From contig DILC01000079.1 in NCBI GenBank assembly GCA_002424865.1, positions 16,384-24,459 on the forward strand: a DNA stretch of 8,076 nt. Reading direction: 5' to 3'. The DNA is from Rhodocyclaceae bacterium UBA5602. GTDB lineage: Bacteria > Pseudomonadota > Gammaproteobacteria > Burkholderiales > Rhodocyclaceae. The notes beneath the pieces were generated by a model, which ran no database searches, was not told the DNA's origin, and saw only the letters and a program-made list of their open reading frames with translations. The position numbers and the translations under genes were made by a program. This document shows, in pieces, positions 1 through 6,539 of this stretch (its first letter is position 1; the number at the start of each line of letters is the position of its first letter).

Positions 1-262
1 CCACCAAATTTCCCAGCACAATGCCATGCTTATGCCCCAAGCCTGAGCGAGGCAAAATCACTGCCGCCAAACCTGGGTCGGCAATGTGCACTGCAATCCC
101 CGCCGGAATCAACATCGTCTCGCCCGGATGAATTTTCATTGCCGCATCAATACACGCACGCAAATCAACGCCTGCCGAACCGGGCGTAGCGTAGCTGGGC
201 AAATAGCCGCTGGACACATCTTTTAAGCGCGCATCCAGAATTTTCAAATCAACCTCACGCAT
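1..262 (-). CDS. dut: dUTP diphosphatase (dUTPase), 3' end outside window
   Basis: This gene encodes the cytosolic homotrimeric enzyme that hydrolyses dUTP to dUMP and pyrophosphate, keeping uracil out of DNA and feeding dTMP synthesis. About 87 N-terminal codons are visible; the rest lies beyond base 1. The translation begins MREVDLKILD and contains trimeric dUTPase motif 1 (PGSAGVDLRA, about residues 28-37, with the metal-associated Asp) and motif 2 (PRSGLGHKHG, about residues 70-79, the phosphate-binding Ser/Gly region). The start at 262 is supported by a GGGGAG Shine-Dalgarno at 270-275. The start lies inside the end of coaBC (8-base overlap), so the two genes are probably translationally coupled, an arrangement common in proteobacteria. 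Identification is firm; completeness of the C-terminal arm cannot be judged. Confidence 0.95.
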   Translation of the reverse strand, partial: MREVDLKILDARLKDVSSGYLPSYATPGSAGVDLRACIDAAMKIHPGETMLIPAGIAVHIADPGLAAVILPRSGLGHKHGIVLGNLV

Positions 263-1475
263 GCGATCTCTCCCCATTTTCCTGTTTAATCAAGGCCATT
301 AAGCCCGCCAAATGCACAACGATGCTACGTGCCACATCTATCTTCCTGGCCACCGGCAATGGATGTGCGCCCAAGGCATCAAACAAAATCACGCAATTGG
401 TATCCCCACCCAAGCCATCCTGCACTAAATTTCCCACCACCAGCGCGAGTTTTTTTGTCTTGCGCTTGGTCTCGGCATATTTAGCCAAGTCCTGGCTCTC
501 TGCAGCAAAACCCACACATAACGGCGCATCCGGCATTGAAGCAACTTCACCCAAAATATCCGTTGTTGCCTCCATTGTCAGGGTTATCGGCCCGCTACTT
601 TTCTTGATTTTATGGGCAGCCACCTTTATTGGCCGATAGTCGGCAACTGCCGCCACCCCGATAAACACATCTTGCCCTGATACATGGGCCATCACTGCCT
701 CATACATTTGCGCACCGGTTTGCACATCGAGCCGCTTCACGCCCTGGGGGGTAGGCAATGCCACAGGTCCTGCAACCAGCGTCACCTCAGCCCCCGCATC
801 CGCACATGCTTGCGCTAATGCAAAGCCCATTTTCCCTGAACTTGAATTGGTTATCCCGCGCACCGGGTCAATTGGCTCAAAGGTGGGACCTGCAGTGAGC
901 AAAACACGCCTGCCCAACAAATGCTTCGGTTGCAAGAAAGCAGATAATGCAGCCAATAGATCAGCGGCTTCGAGCATGCGGCCTTCACCCACTTCACCAC
1001 AAGCCTGCACGCCACTATCCGGCCCGACAATCCGGATGCCATCCTTTTTTAATAAAGCGGCATTGCGCTGCGTCGCGGGGTTTTCCCACATTTGCCGATT
1101 CATGGCAGGCGCGACGAGTAAAGGACAATCCCGCGCCAAGCACAGCGTAGACAGCAAATCATCGGCCGCACCATGGGCTAATTTAGCTAAAAAATCAGCC
1201 GTTGCAGGCGCTACCAAAACAGCAGCCGCTCCACGAGTTAAATCAATATGCGCCATGCCATTACCCATGCGCTCATCCCACAAGCCATGCCATACAGGGC
1301 GGCCAGTCAATGCCTGAAATGTCGCAGGGCCAACAAATTGGCTCCCGGCACAGGTCAGCACCACATCCACCACCACGCCTGCTTTAATCAATAGTCGCGA
1401 CAATTCTGCTGCCTTATAAGCGGCCACCCCACCGGTCACACCCAAGACGATACGCTTACCCGCTAAAGCATCCAT
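255..1475 (-). CDS. coaBC: Bifunctional phosphopantothenoylcysteine decarboxylase / phosphopantothenate-cysteine ligase
   Basis: This 406-residue cytosolic flavoenzyme carries out two consecutive steps of coenzyme A synthesis: ligation of cysteine to 4'-phosphopantothenate (CoaB, C-terminal half) and decarboxylation to 4'-phosphopantetheine (CoaC, N-terminal half). CoaC features are the FMN-fold start (GKRIVLGVTGG), His76 in the GMAHIDL segment, the PAMNRQMW substrate-binding motif (123-130) and Cys159 in QACGEVGEGRM. CoaB features are GITNSSSGKMG (207-217) with Asn210, and Lys289 in HKIKK. The spacing matches the E. coli enzyme, which has about the same length. The reading frame stays open 46 codons further upstream, but that extension is basic, unlike the family, and overlaps radC, so MDALAGKR is preferred. 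No clear Shine-Dalgarno precedes this ATG. It is divergent from radC and overlaps dut at its end. Confidence 0.96.
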   Translation of the reverse strand: MDALAGKRIVLGVTGGVAAYKAAELSRLLIKAGVVVDVVLTCAGSQFVGPATFQALTGRPVWHGLWDERMGNGMAHIDLTRGAAAVLVAPATADFLAKLAHGAADDLLSTLCLARDCPLLVAPAMNRQMWENPATQRNAALLKKDGIRIVGPDSGVQACGEVGEGRMLEAADLLAALSAFLQPKHLLGRRVLLTAGPTFEPIDPVRGITNSSSGKMGFALAQACADAGAEVTLVAGPVALPTPQGVKRLDVQTGAQMYEAVMAHVSGQDVFIGVAAVADYRPIKVAAHKIKKSSGPITLTMEATTDILGEVASMPDAPLCVGFAAESQDLAKYAETKRKTKKLALVVGNLVQDGLGGDTNCVILFDALGAHPLPVARKIDVARSIVVHLAGLMALIKQENGERSHA

Positions 1476-1504
1476 GACATTAGAATCTGCGTTGAATAAT
1501 GATT

Positions 1505-1510
1505 GGAGGA
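1505..1510 (+). promoter_or_regulatory. Ribosome binding site of radC
   Basis: GGAGGA lies 9 bases before the ATG at 1520. It fixes the radC start and lies in the 44-base divergent spacer shared with coaBC. I could not find convincing -35/-10 pairs for either gene in that spacer. Confidence 0.75.
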
Positions 1511-1519
1511 TTGTAAACC

Positions 1520-2200
1520 ATGGCCATACGTGATTGGCCCGCTGCAGAACGCCCTCGCGAGAGACTCCTTTTGCAAGGCGCTGCCGCTTTGTCCGACGCT
1601 GAACTCTTGGCAATCTTTTTACGCGTCGGCATTCCTGGCAAAAGCGCTGTTGATCTTGCCCGTGACTTGTTGCATCAATTCAACGGGAACCTGGCAGAGC
1701 TCACTGCCGTCCATGCAAGCAAATTAGCCAAATCGCCGGGCATTGGCCCTGCCAAGGCAGCCCAACTCAGCGCAGCCCTGGAGCTTGCCAGAAGATCACT
1801 GATCTCGCCACTCAAAGAACGCGATGTCTTAAGTTCTCCGCAAGCCGTACGCGATTGGTTACGCTTATCCTTGGGCGGCCTTGCGCACGAAGTCTTTTTT
1901 GCCTTGTGGCTGGATGCACAAAACAGGTTGCTCCTAACTGAAGAGTTATTTCGCGGCACGCTAACCCAAACCAGTGTTTATCCACGTGAAGTCGTCAAAA
2001 AAGCACTTGCCAACAATGCCGGTGCTGTCATCCTCGCACACAACCATCCATCCGGCCTTGCAGAACCCTCGTCGGCAGATATCACACTCACGGCGACGCT
2101 CAAGCAAGCGCTTGGTTTGATTGATGTAAAAGTACTGGATCATTTTGTCGTCGTATCGGGCGGTGTGCCCCTTTCTTTTGCAGAACGGGGATTAATCTAA
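1520..2200 (+). CDS. radC: RadC family JAB/JAMM-domain protein (UPF0758)
   Basis: This 226-residue protein has typical RadC length and order. An N-terminal region begins MAIRDWPAAERPRER, and a helix-hairpin-helix segment (KSPGIGPAKAAQLSAALELARR region, 71-92) suggests DNA contact. A C-terminal MPN/JAB domain carries an intact putative zinc-binding motif: Glu124, then His174 and His176 in HNHPSG, and Asp187 in SSAD. RadC was named from an E. coli radiation-sensitivity mutant later attributed to recG. Its true biochemical role is unresolved: the JAMM motif predicts metalloprotease or related hydrolase activity, but this is inference. It lies between coaBC and rpmB in an arrangement frequent in proteobacteria. 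All key residues are present and nothing looks truncated. Confidence 0.95.
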   Translation: MAIRDWPAAERPRERLLLQGAAALSDAELLAIFLRVGIPGKSAVDLARDLLHQFNGNLAELTAVHASKLAKSPGIGPAKAAQLSAALELARRSLISPLKERDVLSSPQAVRDWLRLSLGGLAHEVFFALWLDAQNRLLLTEELFRGTLTQTSVYPREVVKKALANNAGAVILAHNHPSGLAEPSSADITLTATLKQALGLIDVKVLDHFVVVSGGVPLSFAERGLI

Positions 2201-2227
2201 AAACCAGTGGGCTTTTTATGTATTTTT

Positions 2228-2236
2228 TGGTATACT
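2228..2236 (+). promoter_or_regulatory. Extended -10 promoter for rpmB-rpmG
   Basis: TGG followed by TATACT (2231-2236) makes an extended -10 element. It sits 38 bases before the rpmB start and just after the radC stop. The -35 position at 17-base spacing (2208-2213, TGGGCT) is a weak match, which an extended -10 can compensate for. A separate strong promoter is expected for ribosomal protein genes. Confidence 0.6.
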
Positions 2237-2274
2237 GACCAACTTTGCAAAACCAGCATTCAGGAGCACTAAAC

Positions 2275-2511
2275 ATGTCGCGCGTATGCCAAGTGACGGG
2301 TAAAGCCCCCATGGTGGGAAACAACGTTTCCCACGCTAACAATAAAACCAAACGTCGTTTCCTTCCCAACCTGCATAATCGTCGGTTTTGGATTGAATCG
2401 GAAAATCGCTTTGTGAGCTTGCGCGTATCTAACGCTGGCTTGCGCACGATTGACAAAAAAGGCATTGAAGCAGTTCTTGCCGAACTACGTGAACGTGGCG
2501 AAGCCGCGTAA
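2275..2511 (+). CDS. rpmB: 50S ribosomal protein L28
   Basis: This 78-residue component of the large ribosomal subunit begins MSRVCQVTGK and contains the conserved TKRRFLPNLH and RFWIESE segments and the IDKKGI stretch near the C-terminus, in the same order as E. coli L28 and at the same length. Only one cysteine (Cys5) is present, so this is not a zinc-ribbon form. The ATG at 2275 has the Shine-Dalgarno AGGAG at 2262-2266. An in-frame TTG at 2245 would add ten residues absent from the family and is rejected. The rpmG gene follows after 16 bases in the same transcript, the usual rpmB-rpmG pair. Confidence 0.98.
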   Translation: MSRVCQVTGKAPMVGNNVSHANNKTKRRFLPNLHNRRFWIESENRFVSLRVSNAGLRTIDKKGIEAVLAELRERGEAA

Positions 2512-2527
2512 TCTCAGGAGATAGATC

Positions 2528-2695
2528 ATGGCCAAGGGCGGACGCGAAAAAATCAAGCTGGAATCAACAGCAGGAACAGGTCACTTCTACACGACCTCGA
2601 AGAACAAAAAAACAACTCCAGGAAAATTGGAATTCATCAAATACGATCCTAAAGTGCGCAAGCACGTGGCTTACAAAGAAGTCAAGCTAAAATAA
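2528..2695 (+). CDS. rpmG: 50S ribosomal protein L33
   Basis: This 55-residue large-subunit ribosomal protein begins MAKGGREKIKLES and contains GTGHFYTTSKNKK and the C-terminal HVAYKEVKLK, matching the E. coli type along its whole length. It lacks the two CxxC pairs of zinc-binding L33 paralogues, so it is the zinc-independent (C-minus) form. The start at 2528 is set by AGGAG at 2516-2520, seven bases upstream. It is cotranscribed with rpmB, and a strong hairpin terminator follows 17 bases after its stop. Confidence 0.98.
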   Translation: MAKGGREKIKLESTAGTGHFYTTSKNKKTTPGKLEFIKYDPKVRKHVAYKEVKLK

Positions 2696-2712
2696 GCCGC
2701 GTTGCCTTGCAT

Positions 2713-2742
2713 AAAAAAATCCACCAACTGGTGGATTTTTTT
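2713..2742. terminator. Bidirectional intrinsic terminator between rpmG and the desaturase gene
   Basis: A perfect stem of 13 base pairs (2713-2725 with 2730-2742) and a 4-base loop has core TCCACC/GGTGGA, flanked by seven A on the left and seven T on the right. It therefore reads as a U-tract terminator from either strand. It lies between two convergent genes, 17 bases after rpmG and 72 bases beyond the desaturase stop, so it can serve both. Further T-rich sequence (2744-2765) follows on the plus strand. Confidence 0.9.
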
Positions 2743-2814
2743 ATGGATTTTTTATTTTTATTTATTAGGCTGCTGAAACTTGGCTTCTCCGCTACAGCTT
2801 CCCTGCTACAGGCA

Positions 2815-3978
2815 CTAAACAGCGTAAGTACGCAACCGCAGTGAAAACTCTTCCAGCTGGCGGATGCCGCTTTGTTCGGCGCGGGTAATCCAGGCTTCCA
2901 ACTGCGCAACCAACTGATCATGATTTGCCGCTGAACGGCTCCACAGGGCTTCCAAATCCTTACGCATGGCATACACATGCGCCAACCGCTCACTCTTCTT
3001 CAATAAACCCGTGAGTCTCGCTTGATGTGCAATAGGAAGTAGTTTTTCTTCCTTACCTAACAGGCGTTTCATCAACCGCCGATCATACGCAGTCATCCTG
3101 AGCCGAGCAAACTCTTCGGCGGCCAGATGATGCAAACCTCTCAAATACTTAGCCAAAACATCGTACCTGTGGGTGATGACAGCCTGCAACAGGTCAAGAT
3201 CAATGGCAGGCCGGGCTTGGTCAAACCTGGGTACTGGCGCAATTTTTTTGACTTTAGCCAATCCAGCCATTTCAAGCAGCCGAATATAAAACCAGCCAAT
3301 ATCGAATTCATACCAGCGGCTAGACAGCTTGGCCGAGGAAGCAAACGTGTGGTGATTGTTATGCAACTCCTCCCCCCCAATCAAAATTCCAATCGGAAAA
3401 ATGTTCGTCGATGCGTCTGCGCATGCAAAGTTCCGATAGCCCCAATAATGACCCACGCCATTGATCACACCCGCCGCCCAAAAAGGGATCCAAAGCATTT
3501 GGACCAACCAGATGGCCGTTCCAATTAAAGGACCAAACAGCGCCAAGTTGATCGCCAGCATAATCGCCACGCCGAGCTTGTTCAACGGCATGTAAATCAC
3601 CCGCTCCATCCAGTCATCGGGGGTGCCATGACCATAATGCGCCAAGGTTTCGGCATTCCGCGACTCTTTGACATAAAAGTAAACGCCAGCCCACAGCACC
3701 GGCTTGATTCCCAAAATCTGCGGGCTATGCGGATCATCCACAGTTTCACATTTAGCATGATGCTTGCGATGAATGGCTGCCCATTCTTTGGTCACCATCC
3801 CTGTGGTGAGCCAAAGCCAAAAGCGAAAGAAATGGCTAGGCAAGGGCGACAAATCGAGCGCGCGATGCGCTTGGTGACGATGCAAGTAAATCGTTACAGC
3901 GGCGATACTGATATGTGTAAGCACTAAAACTAAAACGACATAACCCCACCAAGGCAACTCAATCAATCCAGAATACAT
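2815..3978 (-). CDS. Membrane fatty-acid (acyl-CoA / acyl-lipid) desaturase, delta-9 type
   Basis: This 387-residue integral membrane di-iron enzyme is predicted to insert a cis double bond in acyl chains using O2 and an electron donor, adjusting membrane fluidity. The three histidine boxes of the family are intact: HRHQAHR (33-39), HRKHH (70-74) and HNNHH (206-210), with an extra His177 in the GVGHYWGYRN segment. Hydrophobic segments lie at about 10-31, 48-62 and 135-172. The GGEELHNNHHTFASSAKLS region is typical of acyl-CoA desaturases. Residues from about 255 to the end form a charged, helix-rich cytoplasmic tail outside the catalytic core. The start is supported by GAGGAAG at 3984-3990, five bases upstream. 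Regiospecificity (delta-9) and carrier (CoA or phospholipid) are inferred from the family only. It stands alone and converges on rpmG. Confidence 0.93.
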   Translation of the reverse strand: MYSGLIELPWWGYVVLVLVLTHISIAAVTIYLHRHQAHRALDLSPLPSHFFRFWLWLTTGMVTKEWAAIHRKHHAKCETVDDPHSPQILGIKPVLWAGVYFYVKESRNAETLAHYGHGTPDDWMERVIYMPLNKLGVAIMLAINLALFGPLIGTAIWLVQMLWIPFWAAGVINGVGHYWGYRNFACADASTNIFPIGILIGGEELHNNHHTFASSAKLSSRWYEFDIGWFYIRLLEMAGLAKVKKIAPVPRFDQARPAIDLDLLQAVITHRYDVLAKYLRGLHHLAAEEFARLRMTAYDRRLMKRLLGKEEKLLPIAHQARLTGLLKKSERLAHVYAMRKDLEALWSRSAANHDQLVAQLEAWITRAEQSGIRQLEEFSLRLRTYAV

Positions 3979-4019
3979 TCACGCTTCCTCGGAAAATAAG
4001 GGTAAAACTGCAATCCGTC

Positions 4020-4025
4020 ATTCTA
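4020..4025 (-). promoter_or_regulatory. Possible -10 element of the desaturase gene
   Basis: TAGAAT read on the minus strand lies 41 bases upstream of the desaturase start, a plausible distance. No good -35 is found at 16-18 bases, so this is a weak candidate. Confidence 0.3.
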
Positions 4026-4079
4026 CATGCACAGCCGTGATTTAGCGTGAAACAACGCCATTTGATGCCGGGTCACGCC

Positions 4080-4124
4080 GCTCGCGCAGCGAGCCAGACA
4101 GTCGCCTCCCCGTGCGGAGGAGGC
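4080..4124. repeat. Pair of GC-rich palindromes, probable dispersed intergenic repeat
   Basis: Two inverted repeats stand side by side. GCTCGC/GCGAGC (4080-4085 with 4089-4094) has a 3-base loop. GCCTCC/GGAGGC (4104-4109 with 4119-4124) has alternative pairing CCTCC/GGAGG (4105-4109 with 4116-4120). The following CTGGGAGGGG tract resembles C/G-rich repeats scattered between genes in many proteobacteria. The element lies 80-125 bases beyond the E2 stop. Without a T-tract it is a poor intrinsic terminator, though it could stabilise the 3' end of the operon mRNA. The rest of the 3979-4205 spacer shows only the weak desaturase promoter candidate. Confidence 0.5.
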
Positions 4125-4205
4125 TGGGAGGGGCAGGCCTTTAGCCGCCTTTCGCGTGTTTTATCATCAGCGGGTCGCATTTACTTGCCATGAGCGTTAA
4201 CTTGT

Positions 4206-5501
4206 CTAAACGCCCAGCATCAACCCTGGCTCCTCGATCAACGCGATCACCGCCTCCATGAATTCGGCGGCATACACGCCGTCGATCAGGCGGTGGTCGT
4301 AAGAGGTCACCATGTCAAGCGTTTGCTGCACAACGACTTGGCCATTTTCCACCGCCGGTTGCGGCTTGATGCGCGTCATGGCAATAATCGCCGCTTCGGG
4401 ATGGTTGATGATCGGTCGGCCGATCAGGTCATGCTTGCCGTGGCTGCCGACATTGCTGAGCGTGATGGTACCGCCACGCAAATCGGCCAGGGCGATTTTT
4501 CGCTCGCGCGCAAGAGCCGCCAGGCGGTCGATCTCGGTAGAGATGTCCGCCAGGCTTTTTTGATCCGCGTGCTTGATCACCGGCACCATCAGGCCTTCGC
4601 CAGTATGCGTGGCAAAACCGATGTTGATGTCGCCGTGCTCGACAATCTCGCCGGCCATATCGTCGATGCTGGCATTGAAATACGGGTATTTTTTTAATGC
4701 CGGAATCATCGCCTTGATGACCATGGCGGTAAATGAAATGCGGCAGCCATGGTATTCCTGCAAGCGTTGGCGCAAGGCGACAAAGGCTTCGGCATTGCAG
4801 CGGAAGCCTGACGTGGCATGCGGGATCACCGTAACCGAGCGCACCATGGTGTCGGCAATCGCGCGCCGCATGCCCTTCAGCGGCGTGCGGCGCTGCTGGC
4901 CCGCGGCAGGAACGGCCACAGGACGCACGTCGAGTCGCATGCTCGACGTATCAGGCGTTTTTGTCGTTGCTGTTTCCATTCCCGTTGCCGCGGCCATTTG
5001 CGCTTGCCGCACCACGTGTCGATCAATGTCCTCATGCAAAATGCGCCCCTGTGGGCCACTGCCAATGACTGACTCCAGCGCCACGCCCTGCTCCCTGGCA
5101 TAGCGGCGCGTGCTGGGCGTGGCGTGCACCGGCGGCGCAAGCGCTGCTTGAGATACGGCCTGAAAAGTCGGTGCTGGCGATACGGCGGCAGGCGCGGCAA
5201 CAGCGGCGGACGCAGCCGCCTTGGCCACCGCCCCGTTCGCACCTTGGGCGGCTTTGGCTACGGCCTCTGTGGCGAATACCGCAATGACACTGCCCACCTT
5301 GACAGTGCTGCCTTCGGCGGCATGCAGTGATTGCACCGTGCCATTGCAAGGAACGGGGATCTCCACCACCGCCTTGTCAGTTTCAATCTCGCACAACACC
5401 TCATCCTCACGCACCACGTCGCCCGGTTTGACATGCCATTTAAGCAGCTCCGACTCGGTAATGCCTTCACCGACATCCGGTAAACTGAATTCATACGTCA
5501 T
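4206..5501 (-). CDS. 2-oxo acid dehydrogenase complex E2, dihydrolipoamide acyltransferase (PdhC/BkdB-like)
   Basis: This 431-residue core subunit transfers the acyl group from E1 to CoA through a swinging lipoyl arm. The domains, in order, are: one lipoyl domain (1-80) with the lipoylation lysine Lys43 in ETDKAVVEIP; an Ala/Pro-rich flexible linker (81-125); a peripheral subunit-binding domain (about 126-163, TPSTRRYAREQGV through GRILHEDID) for E1/E3 docking; a second linker (164-203); and the catalytic domain (204-431) with the active-site motif DHRLIDG (His403, Asp407) and the SNVGS strand. Length and single lipoyl domain fit Gram-positive-type PDH E2 or branched-chain E2. The start has GGAGA at 5507-5511, and the E1-beta stop is 12 bases upstream. 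Acyl specificity cannot be read from sequence. No E3 gene follows in the operon. Confidence 0.94.
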   Translation of the reverse strand: MTYEFSLPDVGEGITESELLKWHVKPGDVVREDEVLCEIETDKAVVEIPVPCNGTVQSLHAAEGSTVKVGSVIAVFATEAVAKAAQGANGAVAKAAASAAVAAPAAVSPAPTFQAVSQAALAPPVHATPSTRRYAREQGVALESVIGSGPQGRILHEDIDRHVVRQAQMAAATGMETATTKTPDTSSMRLDVRPVAVPAAGQQRRTPLKGMRRAIADTMVRSVTVIPHATSGFRCNAEAFVALRQRLQEYHGCRISFTAMVIKAMIPALKKYPYFNASIDDMAGEIVEHGDINIGFATHTGEGLMVPVIKHADQKSLADISTEIDRLAALARERKIALADLRGGTITLSNVGSHGKHDLIGRPIINHPEAAIIAMTRIKPQPAVENGQVVVQQTLDMVTSYDHRLIDGVYAAEFMEAVIALIEEPGLMLGV

Positions 5502-5513
5502 CGCAATCTCCGC

Positions 5514-6539
5514 TTAAAACTGATAATCCAGCACCGCCCTGATCCCCGCCTTGATCCGGCCGGGGCTGGGCAAATAGGCCTCTTCAATTTGATTTTCCGG
5601 AAAGAACACATCAAAACCGGTAACGCGCTTGATCGGCGCTTTTAACCAGGCCAGCGCATATTCGTTGATCAGCGCCGAGATTTCCGCACCCGGCCCGGCA
5701 GTGCGCCGCGCTTCATGCACGATCAAGCAGCGGCCGGTTTTTTTAACCGATGCCAGCACCGGTCCGACATCCAGCGGCGCCAGGCTGCACATGTCGATGA
5801 TCTCGATGCTCGCATCCACTTCAGCAGCGGCAGCGGCAGCGACGGCATGATGCAGCATGTTGCCCCAAGCGACCACGGTGAGATCACTCCCCTCCTGCAC
5901 CAACCGACACTTGTCCAGCGGCAAGGTGTAATCGCCCAGAGGCACCGGCTCGCGGAAGGCGCGGTACATCTTGGTGTGCTCCAGAAAAATCACCGGATCA
6001 TCACTGCGCATGGCCGACAGCAACAAGCCCTTGGCCTGCGCGGGCGTGCCCGGGCACACCACGCGAATGCCCGGCGTGTGCATCAGATATGCCTCGGTAG
6101 ACTCGGAATGGAAGGGCAAGGGCTTGATGCCGCCGCCAAACGTGGCGCGGATGGTGATCGGCACATTCAACAGGCCACCGCTTTTCTGGTGCAGGTTAGC
6201 CAGGTTGTAAATGAACTGCCCCCAGGCGTTGTACATGAAGCCAAGGAATTGCATTTCAACCACTGGCCGCTCGCCGCGCATGGCCATGCCGACGGCCACG
6301 CCAAGCAAACCATTTTCCGACAGCGGCGTATCGATCACGCGGTCGGGGCCAAACTCGTCATACAAGCCTTCGGTCGCGCGGAACACGCCGCCAATCGGAC
6401 CGATGTCATAACCCAGCACGCGCACACGCAGGTCACGCTGCATCTCGTGGCGCAGGGTGTGATTGACCGCCGTCACCAGGTTCATCTCTTCGCTGGCGGT
6501 TGTCGCCCCGCCAGCCGGTATGCCGCTCACGCTGTTCAT
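5514..6539 (-). CDS. 2-oxo acid dehydrogenase E1 component, beta subunit (PdhB/BkdA2-like)
   Basis: This 341-residue subunit pairs with E1-alpha as an alpha2beta2 thiamine-diphosphate decarboxylase that oxidatively decarboxylates a 2-oxo acid and acylates E2 lipoate. Visible features are GGVFRATEGL (50-59), TPLSENG (71-77) whose Glu75 aligns with the cofactor-activating Glu59 of mature human PDH E1-beta, the His144 region PFHSESTEAY, and REPVPLGDY (196-204). The position where most relatives have GED/GEE reads GYD (43-45), a small oddity. The ATG at 6539 is chosen because it overlaps the E1-alpha stop as ATGA and has GGAGG at 6547-6551; an upstream in-frame ATG at 6593 lies inside E1-alpha. 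An internal Met19 could be an alternative start nearer the usual family N-terminus. Substrate is pyruvate or a branched-chain 2-oxo acid. Confidence 0.94.
   Translation of the reverse strand: MNSVSGIPAGGATTASEEMNLVTAVNHTLRHEMQRDLRVRVLGYDIGPIGGVFRATEGLYDEFGPDRVIDTPLSENGLLGVAVGMAMRGERPVVEMQFLGFMYNAWGQFIYNLANLHQKSGGLLNVPITIRATFGGGIKPLPFHSESTEAYLMHTPGIRVVCPGTPAQAKGLLLSAMRSDDPVIFLEHTKMYRAFREPVPLGDYTLPLDKCRLVQEGSDLTVVAWGNMLHHAVAAAAAAEVDASIEIIDMCSLAPLDVGPVLASVKKTGRCLIVHEARRTAGPGAEISALINEYALAWLKAPIKRVTGFDVFFPENQIEEAYLPSPGRIKAGIRAVLDYQF

Noticed and set aside
1476..1613. 46-residue N-terminal extension of CoaBC
   Set aside because: It overlaps the radC coding start, is basic and unlike CoaC N-termini, and the family begins at the GKRIVLGVTGG strand just after Met1475.
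2245..2274. Upstream TTG start for rpmB
   Set aside because: It would add ten residues absent from L28 and bypass the AGGAG site at 2262-2266.
4877..5349. Arg/Cys-rich open frames antisense or out of frame within the E2 linker region
   Set aside because: They follow from the alanine-rich, GC-rich linker codons of E2 read in other frames; E2 itself is continuous and full length.
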